A stretch of 64,000 nt of DNA from Pseudofrankia inefficax (GCF_000166135.1 NC_014666.1:3968001-4032000); one strand, 5' to 3'; positions 1 through 9,746 are shown, counted from the first letter of the stretch. Notes: generated from the sequence alone by a model not told the origin. Translations and numbers: made by a program.

Positions 1-496
1 CGCCCTTGGACGCGGAGTAGGCGATCTGGCCGATCTGCCCGTCGAACGCGGCGACGGACGCGGTCAGCACGCACGCGCCCCGCTCGCCGTCGATCTCCTC
101 GTTCTTCGCCATGCTCGCCGCCGCGAGCCGCAGCACGTTGTACGTCCCGACCAGGTTCACCCGCAGGATCCGCGTGAAGTCCTCCAGGGTGCCGGGCGTG
201 CCGTCGCGGCCGACGAGCCGGATGGCGTTGCCGATCCCGGCGCAGTGCACCAGGGCGCGCAGCGGGCCGATGCCCTCCGCCGTGCGCACCGCGGCCTCGA
301 CGTCGTCCGGCTCGGCGACGTCACCCGGCGCGAAGGTGGCCAGCGGGCCGAGCTCGGCGGCGACCTCCTTGCCGCGCGACGCCGGCAGGTCGAGGATCAC
401 CACCCGGGCGCCCTCGTCGATCAGGCGGGCCGCCGAGGCAGCCCCGAGACCGGAGGCGCCTCCGGTGACGAGCGCGACAGTTCCGTCCAGGTTCAC
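1..496 (-). CDS. SDR oxidoreductase, HSD10-like 3-hydroxyacyl-CoA dehydrogenase (3' end cut by window edge)
   Basis: Short-chain dehydrogenase expected to oxidise 3-hydroxyacyl-CoA with NAD in beta-oxidation. The first 165 codons are present. The cofactor motif TGGASGLG sits near residue 11, an NNAG-like HCAG follows, and the final residues before the edge read TASVAAF...AYSASKG, the Ser/Tyr/Lys active-site region in the spacing and wording typical of human HSD10-type enzymes. The GTG start lies 2 nt after the thiolase stop, so it is the last visible gene of the minus-strand operon. The exact substrate cannot be read from the sequence. Confidence 0.85.
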   Translation of the reverse strand, partial: MNLDGTVALVTGGASGLGAASAARLIDEGARVVILDLPASRGKEVAAELGPLATFAPGDVAEPDDVEAAVRTAEGIGPLRALVHCAGIGNAIRLVGRDGTPGTLEDFTRILRVNLVGTYNVLRLAAASMAKNEEIDGERGACVLTASVAAFDGQIGQIAYSASKG

Positions 497-498
497 GA

Positions 499-1659
499 TC
501 AGGCTCCCAGCAGTTCAAGGATGGTGGCGTTGGCCAGGCCGCCGCCCTCGCACATGGTCTGCAGTCCGTAGCGGATGCCGTTGTCACGCATGTGGTGGAC
601 GAGCGTCGTCATGATCCGCGCGCCGGAGGCGCCGAGCGGGTGCCCCAGCGCGATGGCCCCGCCGTTCGGGTTCAGCGCCGCCGGGTCCGCCCCGGTCTCG
701 GCCAGCCAGGCCAGCGGGACCGGGGCGAACGCCTCGTTGACCTCGAAGACGCCGACGTCGCCGATCCGCAGCCCGGACCGGGACAGCGCCTTCCGGGTCG
801 CCGGGATCGGGGCGCTCAGCATCATCACCGGGTCGTCGGCGGCGAGCACCGCCGTGTGCACCCGGGCGAGCGGGGCCAGCCCGAGCTCGCGGGCGCGGTC
901 GCTCGTCGTCAGCAGGATCGCGGCGGCGCCGTCGCTGATCTGCGAGGCGTTGCCGGCGTGGATCACGCCGTCCGGCCTGAACGCCGGCTTCAGCCCGGCC
1001 AGCCGCTCTGCCGTCGTCCCCCGGCGAATCCCCTCGTCGGTGTCGAAGACGGAACCGTCCGGCAGCGGGTACGGGGCGATCTCGGCCTTGAAGGTCCCGG
1101 CGTCGATCGCGGCCGCGGCCTTCTCGTGCGACCGGGCGGCGAACTCGTCGAGCTCGGTCCGCGACAGGCCCCACTTCTCGGCCATCATCTCGGCGCCCAG
1201 GCCCTGGTTGAAGCCGTCGACGCCATACCGGGCGCGGATGGCGTCGGTGATCGGCTGGCCGAGGCCGGCGCCGCGGGCCGAGCCCAGCGGGATCCGCGAC
1301 ATCATCTCGACGCCGCCGGCGACGACGACGTCGTAGTGGCCGGCGACCAGCCCGGCGGCGGCGAAGTGGACGCTCTGCTGGGAGGACCCGCACTGGCGGT
1401 CGACGGTCGTCGCGGGCACGGTCTGGGGCCAGCCCGCGGACAGCACCGCGTTGCGGCCGATGTTGACGGCCTGCTCGCCGACCTGCTGGACGCAGCCCCA
1501 GATCACGTCGTCCACGAGGCTCGGGTCGACGCCCGAGCGCCGCTCCAGCTCGCACAGCACGTGCGCGCTGACGTCGATGCCGTGGCTGCCGGCCAGCGAG
1601 CCGTTCCGCCGGCCGATCGGGGTACGCACGGCGGCGACGATGACCGCGTCCCGTGTCAT
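499..1659 (-). CDS. Thiolase family acetyl-CoA acyltransferase
   Basis: A 386-residue thiolase that cleaves 3-ketoacyl-CoA with CoA, the last step of beta-oxidation. The nucleophilic Cys is about residue 90 (DRQCGSSQQ), followed by NEAFAP, the His motif GHPLGASGAR near residue 340 and the second catalytic Cys near 370 (CEGGGLANA). Length is normal for the family. The ATG at 1659 is preceded by a GGAG Shine-Dalgarno. It lies 10 nt after the upstream dehydrogenase and just before the HSD10-like SDR, giving a dehydrogenase-thiolase pair that fits degradative use. Confidence 0.93.
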   Translation of the reverse strand: MTRDAVIVAAVRTPIGRRNGSLAGSHGIDVSAHVLCELERRSGVDPSLVDDVIWGCVQQVGEQAVNIGRNAVLSAGWPQTVPATTVDRQCGSSQQSVHFAAAGLVAGHYDVVVAGGVEMMSRIPLGSARGAGLGQPITDAIRARYGVDGFNQGLGAEMMAEKWGLSRTELDEFAARSHEKAAAAIDAGTFKAEIAPYPLPDGSVFDTDEGIRRGTTAERLAGLKPAFRPDGVIHAGNASQISDGAAAILLTTSDRARELGLAPLARVHTAVLAADDPVMMLSAPIPATRKALSRSGLRIGDVGVFEVNEAFAPVPLAWLAETGADPAALNPNGGAIALGHPLGASGARIMTTLVHHMRDNGIRYGLQTMCEGGGLANATILELLGA

Positions 1660-1669
1660 GATCTGCTCC

Positions 1670-2956
1670 TCACGCCTGGTCGCCCTTCGGCCCGTTCTGC
1701 CAGGAGTCGATGTCGCGCAGCACCTCCGCGTAGGGGCGCGCGCTGTCGTAGCTGGGCTCACGCGGGAGCCCGAGGATCTGTTCGCTGATCGCGTTGCGCT
1801 GCATCTCGTTGGTGCCGCCGGCGATGCTCGGCATCCGGCAGTTGAGGTACGCGAAGACGGCCGCGCCGGCGGGACCCACCGGCGCGGCCGGGTCCCAGGT
1901 GGCCGCCGCCGCGCCGCCGATCTCCAGCGCCATCCGGGCGCGCAGCGGCGTGAACGTGCCACGCAGGAGCTTTCCGTAGGAGGCCACCGACGCGCTGTCG
2001 CGCCCACCTGCCCGCCCGAGCGCGACGACGCGGCGCATGACCGCGTCGTAGACGCGGTCGTTGACGTGGGCGGTGGCGATGAGCTCGCGGACGTGTGGGT
2101 CGCCGAGGCGCCCGGCCGCGGTGGCCAGCGCGACGAGGTCGTCCGGGAACTCCCGGGCCGGGGTGGCGGTGCGGCCCGACTCGGCCCGGGAGCCGCCGCC
2201 GCGCTCCAGGGCGAGCAGGCGCCTGGTGATCGGCCAGCCGCCGTTCACGTCCCCGATCACATCGGCGTCGTCCAGCCGGACGTCGTCGAAGAACTCCTGG
2301 CACAGCTCGGCGCGGTCGTCGATCTGGCGGATCATCCGGACTTCCACGCCGGGCGCCTGGATCGGCACGGCGAACCAGGTCAGGCCGCGGTGCTTGGGGA
2401 CCGTCCAGTCGGTCCTGACCAGGCACATGCCGTAGTCGGCGTAGTACGCGGCGCTGGACCACATCTTGGCGCCGTTGAGGCGCCAGCCGCCGTCCTCCCG
2501 GACCGCGGAGCTGCGCACCCCGGCCAGGTCCGAGCCGGCCTGCGGCTCCGAGTAGAACTGCACCCACAGCTCGTCTCCGGCGAGGACCCGCGGCACATGG
2601 CGGCGCAGGAACTCCGGCGACGCGCAGCCGAGCATCGTGGGGATGCAGATGTCGAAGGTGGTCTGGCCGGCGATCCCGAACCGGGGGGTGCGGAACGCCG
2701 CGGCCTCCTGCTGGAAGACCCGTTCGTGCGACGGGGTGAGGCCCCGGCCGCCGTACTCGGCCGGCCAGGCGATGCCGGCGAACCCGCCGTCGAAGATCCG
2801 TCGTTGCAGCGCCCGCTCCGGGGCCAGCAGCTCGGGCGTCCAGCGCTCCGGCGTGGTGGGCGGCCCGGCGGCCGGTTCGAGGTTCGCGTGGATCCAGGCT
2901 CGGGCCTCGGTCCGGAACGTCTCCAGGTCGACGGTGGCGTCGTCGGGCTCAGTCAT
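1670..2956 (-). CDS. Acyl-CoA dehydrogenase family protein (pair 2, larger subunit)
   Basis: A 428-residue FAD-dependent acyl-CoA dehydrogenase. The middle beta-domain motif YSEPQAGSDLAG is near residue 140, and the C-terminal motif GGTNEMQRN precedes LGLPRE, typical of subunits that bind the FAD adenine. Its start overlaps the end of the next upstream dehydrogenase by 8 nt. Paired, overlapping acad genes of this kind in actinobacteria often form alpha2beta2 enzymes (known for mycobacterial FadE pairs); that this pair does so is inferred. Confidence 0.9.
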   Translation of the reverse strand: MTEPDDATVDLETFRTEARAWIHANLEPAAGPPTTPERWTPELLAPERALQRRIFDGGFAGIAWPAEYGGRGLTPSHERVFQQEAAAFRTPRFGIAGQTTFDICIPTMLGCASPEFLRRHVPRVLAGDELWVQFYSEPQAGSDLAGVRSSAVREDGGWRLNGAKMWSSAAYYADYGMCLVRTDWTVPKHRGLTWFAVPIQAPGVEVRMIRQIDDRAELCQEFFDDVRLDDADVIGDVNGGWPITRRLLALERGGGSRAESGRTATPAREFPDDLVALATAAGRLGDPHVRELIATAHVNDRVYDAVMRRVVALGRAGGRDSASVASYGKLLRGTFTPLRARMALEIGGAAAATWDPAAPVGPAGAAVFAYLNCRMPSIAGGTNEMQRNAISEQILGLPREPSYDSARPYAEVLRDIDSWQNGPKGDQA

Positions 2957-4142
2957 CGCCGTCCTTCCCCTCCTGCTGCCCGCGCCACGGGGTGGCTGGG
3001 CTTGGTGGCGCGTCGGGCAGGTCGTGGAGCGCGAGGACCCTTCGGTAGTGGTGCGCCTCGTCGCCGTAGAGCGCGGCGTCGGTGGTGAGCCGGCGCAGGT
3101 AGAGGTGCTGGTCGTGCTCCCAGGTGAAGGCGATGCCGCCGAACACCTGCCAGCAGGTGTGCGCGACCTCGACGGCGGCGCGGCTGACGAAGGCCTTGGC
3201 CACCGACGCGGCGTCCCCGGGGCCCGTGCCGTCGAGGGCCTCGGCCGCCGCGTCGACGGCGGCCTTGCCGGCCTCGACGAGCGCGGCGGCGTCGGCGAGC
3301 TGGTGCTTGAGCGCCTGGAACGAGCCGATCGGCCGGCCGAAGGCGGTCCGGCTCTTCGCGTAGTCGATCGCGAGCTCCAGGTCGGCGCTCATCGCGCCGA
3401 CCATCTCGGCCGCCGTCAGCACAGCGGCGAGGTCGAGCTGCCGTTGCGCCAGCGCGCCGGCAGCCTCGCCCACCTCGCCGACGACGTCCGCCGCGGCGAC
3501 CTCCACACCGTCGAACCGGACCGAGCCGAATCGGCGGGTGACGTCGAGTGAGGCCAATGCCGTCACGGTGAGCCCTGGGGTGTCCTGGCGGACGAGTGCC
3601 TGGGCCACGCCGTCGGGGCCGGTCGCGGTCACCAGCAGCACGTCGGCCAGGTCGGCGTCCTGCACCGGCGTCGCGAGCCCCGACAGGCGCAGGCCGCCGG
3701 CGGTCCGGGCGTAGGTGACGGCGCCGAGGGCACCGGTGTCGCGGTCGTCGGCGAAAGCCCAGCTCACCCGCAGGACGCCCTCGAGAACACCGGGAAGAAC
3801 CGCGCCCTGCTGGGACTCGTCGCCTGCCTCGGCCAGCGCGAGCGCCACCACGTTCGCCGGGACGAACGCCACCGGCTGCAGCCACCGGCCGCGCTCCTGC
3901 GCGATCACCACCGCGTCCGCCCCCGGCCGGCCGGAGACCGTCCCGCCGCCGTGCTTCTCCGGGACGAGCATGGCGAACCAGCCCAGCTCGGCCGCCTGCC
4001 GCAGGTAGTCCGACGGCACCTGCGCACCGCTGTCGGCGACCTCCCTGACCCGGCTGAGCGGGTACTGGGCGCGCGCGAAGCGCGAGGTCGCCGCGCGCAG
4101 CGCGCGCTGCTCCTCGGTGAGTACCGGTTCCGCGAGTTCCAT
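2949..4142 (-). CDS. Acyl-CoA dehydrogenase family protein (pair 2, partner subunit)
   Basis: A 397-residue acyl-CoA dehydrogenase with the N-terminal helical domain (LTEEQRALRAATSRFA), a middle domain lacking a clear SEPxAGSD motif, and a C-terminal domain containing SRTAFGRPIGSFQALKHQ and GGIAFTWEHDQHLYLRR. The last motif is typical of FadE partners that pair with a GGTNExQR subunit. It overlaps the downstream acad gene by 8 nt and follows an enoyl-CoA hydratase. Probable function is alpha,beta-desaturation of an acyl-CoA as part of a heteromer. Confidence 0.9.
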   Translation of the reverse strand: MELAEPVLTEEQRALRAATSRFARAQYPLSRVREVADSGAQVPSDYLRQAAELGWFAMLVPEKHGGGTVSGRPGADAVVIAQERGRWLQPVAFVPANVVALALAEAGDESQQGAVLPGVLEGVLRVSWAFADDRDTGALGAVTYARTAGGLRLSGLATPVQDADLADVLLVTATGPDGVAQALVRQDTPGLTVTALASLDVTRRFGSVRFDGVEVAAADVVGEVGEAAGALAQRQLDLAAVLTAAEMVGAMSADLELAIDYAKSRTAFGRPIGSFQALKHQLADAAALVEAGKAAVDAAAEALDGTGPGDAASVAKAFVSRAAVEVAHTCWQVFGGIAFTWEHDQHLYLRRLTTDAALYGDEAHHYRRVLALHDLPDAPPSPATPWRGQQEGKDGDD

Positions 4143-4157
4143 AGCCGTTCGCCTACC

Positions 4158-4952
4158 TCATCCGTCCTGGTACTTCGCGGTCCTGCGCTCGGCGAACGCC
4201 TGGCGGCCCTCCCGGCTGTCGGCGGTCAGGCTGACCAGCACCTGGGCGCGGTCCTCCTGGACGACGGCATGGCGCAGCGAGGGCGCATCGACGTTCGCGA
4301 GCATCACGTCACGGGTCGTCCAGAGCGCGAACGGCGCGTTCGCCGCGATCGCGGCCGCGACCTCGACGGCGCCGGCGAGCGGATCGTCCACGACCCGCAG
4401 CACCAGGCCCCGCGCGTCGGCCTCCCGCGCGTCGATGATCCGGCCGGTCAACATCATCTCGAAGGCGAGCGTGGTGCCGACCGCGCGCGGCAGGTGGTAG
4501 GAGATGCCCACGTCCGCCCCGGACAGCCCGATCCGCACCGGCCCGACGCCGAACCGCGCCCCCGGGCCGGCGACCCTGGTGTCGCAGGCCAGCGCGAGCG
4601 CCAGGCCGGCGCCGACCGCCGGGCCGTGCACCGCCGCGACGAGCGCGGGGCGCAGCGCGTGCATCGACTCGACCAGTGCTGAGAAGGCCCGCTGGAACCG
4701 GAACTTGTACGGCACCTCGCCGAGGTCGTCGCTGTTCGGCGGCCGGCCCGGGGCACGCAGGTCCAGCCCGGCGCAGAAGCCCCGGCCGGCGCCGGCGAGG
4801 ACGATCGCCCGCACGTCGCGGTCGGCGTCGAGGCCGGCGAAGGCCCGGCCCAGGTCGGTGAGCAGCTCGTGGGTGACGGAGTTCAGCGAGTCCGGGCGGT
4901 TGAGCGTCACGACGGCGACGTGCTCGGCCGGCCGGGAGACCAGGACCGTCAT
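4158..4952 (-). CDS. Enoyl-CoA hydratase/isomerase family protein
   Basis: A 264-residue crotonase-fold protein. The N-terminal [10 protein letters not shown] and the oxyanion-hole stretch GFCAGLDL (near residue 60) with [16 protein letters not shown] are clear. The usual catalytic Glu position (as in PEVKLG) reads GPVRIG, so it is probably not a standard hydratase; isomerase or another crotonase reaction is possible. The ATG start overlaps the stop of the racemase gene (ATGA), indicating translational coupling. It belongs to the minus-strand beta-oxidation operon. Confidence 0.88.
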   Translation of the reverse strand: MTVLVSRPAEHVAVVTLNRPDSLNSVTHELLTDLGRAFAGLDADRDVRAIVLAGAGRGFCAGLDLRAPGRPPNSDDLGEVPYKFRFQRAFSALVESMHALRPALVAAVHGPAVGAGLALALACDTRVAGPGARFGVGPVRIGLSGADVGISYHLPRAVGTTLAFEMMLTGRIIDAREADARGLVLRVVDDPLAGAVEVAAAIAANAPFALWTTRDVMLANVDAPSLRHAVVQEDRAQVLVSLTADSREGRQAFAERRTAKYQDG

Positions 4953-6031
4953 CGCGACGTGGCCCAGCGCTGAGCGATCGCGTCGGCGCCGGCTCGGCGC
5001 GGGCGGCTCGGCGCGGCGGGAGCGCTGCGCGAGAACCGGGGCGCCGGCGCGGGCTGCAGGTCGCCGGCGACGGGGGCGAACGTCCGCCGGGTGGCGAGCT
5101 GCGGATGGTCCGGTGCCTCGGCGAACGACAGGACCGGGGTGACACACGCGTCGCGGTCGGCGAACACCACCGCCCACTCGTCCCGGCCTCGGGACCGGAA
5201 GGCCGCGGCGATCCGGTCCCGCAGCAGTGGCCAGCCGGCGCGGTCCCGCTGGGCGGGCAGGTCCGCGGCGGCGAGACCGAGCCCGTCGAGCAGCTGGGCG
5301 TAGAACTTCGGCTCGACCGCGCCGACGGCGACGTACCGGCCGTCGGCGCACTCGTAGGTGTCGTAATAGGGCGCCCCCGAGTCGAGGGCGTTCGTCCCCC
5401 GGCGGTCCGACCACCTCCCGTCGGCCCGGAACGACCAGATCATCTGGCTCAGCACGCTCACTCCGTCCACCATCGCCGCGTCGACGACCTGACCGGCGCC
5501 GGACCGTTCCCGCTCCCACAGCGCGGCGAGGATGCCCACGAGCAGGAACATCGAGCCGCCACCGAAGTCGCCGACGAGGTTCAGCGGCGGCACCGGCCGG
5601 TCGCCCGCGTGCCCGATCGCGTTCAGCACCCCGGTCAGGGCGATGTAGTTGATGTCGTGGCCGGCCCGCGCCGCGAGCGGACCGTCCTGGCCCCACCCGG
5701 TGATCCGCGCGTACACCAGCCGCGGGTTCGCGGCCAGGCAGGCCGCCGGCCCGAGGCCGAGGCGTTCCAGCACCCCGGGGCGGAACGGGTCGATGAGCAC
5801 GTCCGCGCCGGCGGCGAGCGCCAGGGCCCGGTCCCGGCCGGCCGGCGACTTCAGGTCGAGCTCGGTCGCCGTCCGCCCGCGCAGCAGGAAGTCCGAGTCC
5901 GGCGCCTGCTCGTGGGGGCGGCTGACGTGGACCACGTCGGCGCCGAGGTCGGCCAGGATCATCCCGGCGTGCGGGCCCGGCCCGAGGCCGGCGAGCTCCA
6001 GCACCCGCAGCCCGGTCAGCGGCCCCGCCAT
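4949..6031 (-). CDS. Alpha-methylacyl-CoA racemase (CoA transferase family III)
   Basis: A 360-residue family III CoA-transferase-fold protein that closely resembles mycobacterial alpha-methylacyl-CoA racemase from end to end. It opens with [20 protein letters not shown]. The catalytic His (AGHDINY, His125) and Asp (VGDFGGG, Asp155) align with the known H126/D156 pair, and [12 protein letters not shown] follows. It inverts the 2-methyl stereocentre so methyl-branched acyl-CoAs can enter beta-oxidation. It overlaps a hydratase gene at each end (ATGA downstream, 16 nt upstream). This gene gives the best clue to the operon substrate: a 2-methyl-branched acyl chain. Confidence 0.93.
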   Translation of the reverse strand: MAGPLTGLRVLELAGLGPGPHAGMILADLGADVVHVSRPHEQAPDSDFLLRGRTATELDLKSPAGRDRALALAAGADVLIDPFRPGVLERLGLGPAACLAANPRLVYARITGWGQDGPLAARAGHDINYIALTGVLNAIGHAGDRPVPPLNLVGDFGGGSMFLLVGILAALWERERSGAGQVVDAAMVDGVSVLSQMIWSFRADGRWSDRRGTNALDSGAPYYDTYECADGRYVAVGAVEPKFYAQLLDGLGLAAADLPAQRDRAGWPLLRDRIAAAFRSRGRDEWAVVFADRDACVTPVLSFAEAPDHPQLATRRTFAPVAGDLQPAPAPRFSRSAPAAPSRPRRAGADAIAQRWATSR

Positions 6032-6780
6032 ACCGGCGCCCTCCGCTCGGCGAAGGCCCGCGCACCCTCGCGGGCGTCCTCGGACGCGGCGACCGGCGCG
6101 ACGATCTCGGACTGCCGGCGCCACCGCTCGTCGGCGCGCCACTGAGTCCCGTCGGTCGCGAGCAGCTTCGACGCGGCCACCGCCAGCGGGCCGTTGCCCG
6201 CGATCGTCGTCGCGAGCTCGACCGCCGTCTGGAGCGCCTCGCCCGGCTCGGCCAGGCGGTTGACCAGGCCGACGTCGAACGCCCGCGCCGCGTCGACCGG
6301 CTCACCGGTCAGCAGCAGTTCCAGCGCGACGGCCGGGGCGATCCGGCTGGCCAGGGTGAGCGCCCCGCCGCCGGAGGCGACCAGGCCGCGCTTCACCTCG
6401 GGTACTCCGAACCGGGCCGCCGTCGAGGCCACCACCAGGTCGCAGGCGAGCGCCAGCTCGAACCCGCCGGCCAGCGCCCAGCCCTCGACCGCCGCGACCA
6501 TCGGCTTGCGCGGCCGGGTCTGGGTGATGCCGCACAGGCCGCGGCCCTCGATCACCGGCCGCTCGCCGCGCAGGAACGCCTTGAGGTCCATCCCGGAGCA
6601 GAAGGTGCCACCCGCGCCGGTGAGGACCCCGGCGCGCAGCTCGTCCGTCTCGTCCAGCTCGTCGACGGCGGCACAGATCTTCGTCGCGACGCTGAGGTCG
6701 AGCGCGTTGCGCGCCTCCGGCCGGTTGATCGTGATGACCTGGACCGCGCCGACGCGGCTCACCAGCACGTCGTCAGCCAC
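6016..6780 (-). CDS. Enoyl-CoA hydratase/isomerase family protein
   Basis: A crotonase-fold protein of about 254 residues with [21 protein letters not shown] and [15 protein letters not shown]. The first catalytic Glu is kept (PEVKRGL) while the second-Glu region is Gly-rich (SGGGAL). The GTG at 6780 is preferred as the start because GAGG lies 6 nt upstream; a second in-frame GTG at 6792 has poorer spacing. It overlaps the dehydrogenase stop upstream and the racemase start downstream, so it sits inside one transcription unit. Confidence 0.88.
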   Translation of the reverse strand: MADDVLVSRVGAVQVITINRPEARNALDLSVATKICAAVDELDETDELRAGVLTGAGGTFCSGMDLKAFLRGERPVIEGRGLCGITQTRPRKPMVAAVEGWALAGGFELALACDLVVASTAARFGVPEVKRGLVASGGGALTLASRIAPAVALELLLTGEPVDAARAFDVGLVNRLAEPGEALQTAVELATTIAGNGPLAVAASKLLATDGTQWRADERWRRQSEIVAPVAASEDAREGARAFAERRAPVWRGR

Positions 6781-7759
6781 CTGCCACCTCACTCTCCAAC
6801 GCCGCCCAGACCCGGCCGCGGTGCAGCCGGTGGGTGCCCCACGCGGACAGCAGAGCCCGGACCTTCAGCAGCCAGACCGACAGGGTGTGCTCCGCCGTGT
6901 ACCCGATCGCGCCGTGCACCTGCAGCGCCGTCCGGGCCGCCAGGTGTGCCCCGGTGGCGCAGGCGACCCACGCCGCCGAGACGTCTCGGCCCACGGTCGG
7001 CCCGCCCGGCCCGGCCACGGCGAGGGCTGCGCCCGACAGCAGCGGGCGGGCGAACTCCAGCGCGACCGCGACGTCGGCGAGCTGGTGCTTCACGGCCTGG
7101 AACGAGCCGATCGGCGCACCGAACTGGCGGCGCAGCTTCGCGTAGTCGACGGTCTGCTCCAGGAGTGCCGCGCCCGCTCCCAGCAGGTAGGCGGCCGTCG
7201 CCAGGGCGCCGCGGTCGAAGGCCGCCGCGGGGTCGACCGCGCCCAGCGGCTCGCCGGCCTCGACGACGCCGAGGCGCCGCGACGGGTCGACCGAGTCCCG
7301 GCCGCCGGTGACCCGCGCGTAGGCGAGCCCGCCGGCGGTCACGACGAAGGAAACGTCGGCCGCGGCGGCGTCGACGGCGTAGGGCACCCGCGGGGGCAGC
7401 GCCACGGTCGCGACGAGCGAGCCGGCGCCGATGGGTTCGAGCCGGTCCGCGGCCGGGGTTCCGGCGAGCAGCATCGGCAGCACCGCGACCGACTCGACAT
7501 AGGGGCCCGGCACCGCGGCTCGGCCCAGCTGCTCGAAGGCGAGCACGAGATCGACCGGGGTGGCGTCGACGCCGCCGTGCTCCGGTGGCAGGCCCAGGGC
7601 GAGCACGCCCTGGTCGGCGAGCTTGCGCCACAGCGCGCGGCCCGGGGCCGGGTCGCCGGCGGCCCACGCCCGCGCGATCGACGGGGTGTCCTGGGCGGCG
7701 AGGAAGTCCCGCAGCGAGGCGGCGTAGTCGAGCTGCTCCGGCTGGGGCTGGAACCTCAT
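6773..7759 (-). CDS. Acyl-CoA dehydrogenase family protein (pair 1, short subunit)
   Basis: A 328-residue acyl-CoA dehydrogenase, shorter than the usual 380 or so because the middle domain is reduced. The C-terminal domain is well kept: KLRRQFGAPIGSFQAVKHQLADV and HGAIGYTAEHTLSVWLLK. Its ATG overlaps the stop of the preceding acad gene (ATGA). It most likely forms a heteromeric enzyme with the product of that gene, as inferred from pairing and length. Confidence 0.88.
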   Translation of the reverse strand: MRFQPQPEQLDYAASLRDFLAAQDTPSIARAWAAGDPAPGRALWRKLADQGVLALGLPPEHGGVDATPVDLVLAFEQLGRAAVPGPYVESVAVLPMLLAGTPAADRLEPIGAGSLVATVALPPRVPYAVDAAAADVSFVVTAGGLAYARVTGGRDSVDPSRRLGVVEAGEPLGAVDPAAAFDRGALATAAYLLGAGAALLEQTVDYAKLRRQFGAPIGSFQAVKHQLADVAVALEFARPLLSGAALAVAGPGGPTVGRDVSAAWVACATGAHLAARTALQVHGAIGYTAEHTLSVWLLKVRALLSAWGTHRLHRGRVWAALESEVAGG

Positions 7760-8889
7760 CGGGGCAGCCCCAGCATCCGCTCGGCCACCACGTTGCGCTG
7801 GATCTCGTTGGTGCCGGCGTAGATCGGCCCGGCGAGCGAGAAGAGGTAGCCCGCCATCCAGTCGCCGTCCAGCTCGCCGTCGGCGCCCAGCAGGTCCAGC
7901 GCCGTCTCGTGCAGCGCGACGTCCAGGTCGGACCAGAAGATCTTGGCCAGCGACGACTCGGCGCCCAGCTCGCCGCCGTCGAGCAGTCTGGTGACGGTCT
8001 GCCAGGTGTGCAGCTGGTAGGCCCGCGCGGCGATCCAGGCGTCGGCGACGCGGCCGGTCACCCCTTCGCCCGCGCCGGTCTCGCCGCGTTCGAGCGCGAG
8101 CGCGCGCAGCCGGGCCGCCGAGGCGAGGAAGCGGCCGGGGGAGCGCAGCGACAGGCCGCGCTCGTTCGCCGCGGTCGACATCGCGACCCGCCAGCCGTTG
8201 CCCGGCGCCCCGAGCACGTCCTCGTCGGGCACGAACACGTCGTCCAGGAAGATCTCGGCGAAGCCGGGCCGGCCGTCGAGCTGGGGGATGCCGCGGACGG
8301 TGACCCCGTCGGCGCCCAGGTCGAACAGGAAGTACGTCAGGCCGCGGTGGCGCTCGGCGGCGGGATCGGTGCGGAACAGCCCGAAGCCGCGGTCGGCGAA
8401 CGCGGCCCGCGTCGACCAGGTCTTCTGCCCGGACAGCCGCCAGCCGCCGTCGACCCGGTCGGCCCGGGACCGCAGCGCGGCCAGGTCGGAGCCGGCGTCC
8501 GGCTCCGACCACGCCTGCGCCCAGATCTGCTCCCCGCGCGCCATCGGCGGCAGCAGCCGAGCGCGCTGCTCGGGCGTGCCGTGGGCGAACAGCGTCGGCG
8601 CGAGCAGGAAGACGCCGTTCTGGCTGACCCGCGGCGGGGCGCCGGCCGCGTAGTACTCCTCCTCGAAGACCACCCAGTCCACGAGCGAGGCGTCCCGCCC
8701 GCCGAGCTCCGCCGGCCAGGACACGACCGACAGCCGAGCCTGCGCCAGCCGGGCCTCCCACGCGCGGTGCGCGGCGAAGCCCTCGGCCGTGTCCAACGGC
8801 GGCAACGGCGGCGCCGGGACGTTGTCGGCGAGCCACGCCCGCACCTCGTCGCGGAACGCCACGGTCGACGGGCCCAGTTCAAGATCCAT
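7756..8889 (-). CDS. Acyl-CoA dehydrogenase family protein (pair 1, long subunit)
   Basis: A 377-residue acyl-CoA dehydrogenase with AWSEPDAGSDLAALRS and LSGQKTWSTRAA in the middle domain and AGTNEIQRNVVAERMLGLPR at the C-terminus. This is the full motif set for FAD binding and acyl-CoA desaturation. It is translationally coupled to the shorter acad gene downstream and follows the first hydratase of the operon by 14 nt. Confidence 0.92.
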   Translation of the reverse strand: MDLELGPSTVAFRDEVRAWLADNVPAPPLPPLDTAEGFAAHRAWEARLAQARLSVVSWPAELGGRDASLVDWVVFEEEYYAAGAPPRVSQNGVFLLAPTLFAHGTPEQRARLLPPMARGEQIWAQAWSEPDAGSDLAALRSRADRVDGGWRLSGQKTWSTRAAFADRGFGLFRTDPAAERHRGLTYFLFDLGADGVTVRGIPQLDGRPGFAEIFLDDVFVPDEDVLGAPGNGWRVAMSTAANERGLSLRSPGRFLASAARLRALALERGETGAGEGVTGRVADAWIAARAYQLHTWQTVTRLLDGGELGAESSLAKIFWSDLDVALHETALDLLGADGELDGDWMAGYLFSLAGPIYAGTNEIQRNVVAERMLGLPR

Positions 8890-8903
8890 AGTGGCAGCCG
8901 CTC

Positions 8904-9746
8904 TCAGGTCGCGCTTGTCTTCATGGCGCGCGCGTCCATCCCGCCCAGCGAGTCGGCGCCGACCTCGGCGTTGTGCGCGTGCGCGAAGTGGTGCAGCCCG
9001 AACACCGAGTCCATGCCCGCGCGCAGGCCCATCAGGTCCTCGCACTGGTTGACCGCCCGCTTCGTCAGCGCGAGGCCGAACGGTGGCATCCTGGCGATCC
9101 GCTCGGCGAGCGCGTCGGTCTCCGCCTCCAGCGCCTCGCGGGGCACGACGCGGCTGACGAAGCCGAGCTCGTACGCGCGCCGTGCGCTGAACCGGTCGCC
9201 GGTGAACAGCGCCTCCTTGGCGAACCGGGTGCCCAGCACCCACGGGTGGGCGAAGTACTCGACGCCGGGGATGCCCATCCGCACCACCGGGTCGGCGAAG
9301 AAGGCGTCCTCCGAGGCGACGACGAGATCGCAGGTGAACGCGAGCATCAGGCCGCCGGCGATGCAGGCGCCCTGGACCATCCCGATCACCGGCTTCGGGA
9401 TCTCCCGCCAGCGCCGGCACATGCCCAGGTAGACCTCCATCTCGCGGGCGTAGCGCCGGTCCCCGCCGGCATGCCCGAGGTGGTCCCACCAGACGACGGC
9501 GCGGTTCTCGAAGTGCTCGTCGACGTCGCGGCCCGGCGTGCCGATGTCGTGGCCGGCCGAGAAATGCCGGCCCGCCCCGGCCAGCACGATCACCCGGACG
9601 GCGTCGTCGTCGACCGCCCGGGTGAAGGCCGCATCCAGCGCATAGGTCATCGCCGAGTTCTGCGCGTTGCGGTACTCCGGGCGGTCCATGGTCACGACCG
9701 CCGCCTCCCCGCGCCGCTCGTAGCGCACCGGATGATCTTCGGACAC
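8904..9746 (-). CDS. Enoyl-CoA hydratase/isomerase family protein, first gene of the operon
   Basis: A 280-residue crotonase-fold protein with MDRPEYRNAQNSAM, HFSAGHDIG and GACIAGGLMLAFTCDLV. The usual PEV Glu region reads DPVVRMGIPGVEY, as in a mycobacterial EchA subgroup of unknown substrate. The GTG at 9746 was chosen because AAGGAG lies 7 nt upstream; an in-frame extension to 9812 has no coding character. It heads the minus-strand operon and diverges from the IclR gene, so the 258-nt gap between them holds both promoters. Confidence 0.88.
   Translation of the reverse strand: MSEDHPVRYERRGEAAVVTMDRPEYRNAQNSAMTYALDAAFTRAVDDDAVRVIVLAGAGRHFSAGHDIGTPGRDVDEHFENRAVVWWDHLGHAGGDRRYAREMEVYLGMCRRWREIPKPVIGMVQGACIAGGLMLAFTCDLVVASEDAFFADPVVRMGIPGVEYFAHPWVLGTRFAKEALFTGDRFSARRAYELGFVSRVVPREALEAETDALAERIARMPPFGLALTKRAVNQCEDLMGLRAGMDSVFGLHHFAHAHNAEVGADSLGGMDARAMKTSAT

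Noticed and set aside
6781-6792. Alternative GTG start at 6792 for the hydratase
   Set aside because: Shine-Dalgarno spacing is too short compared with the GTG at 6780.
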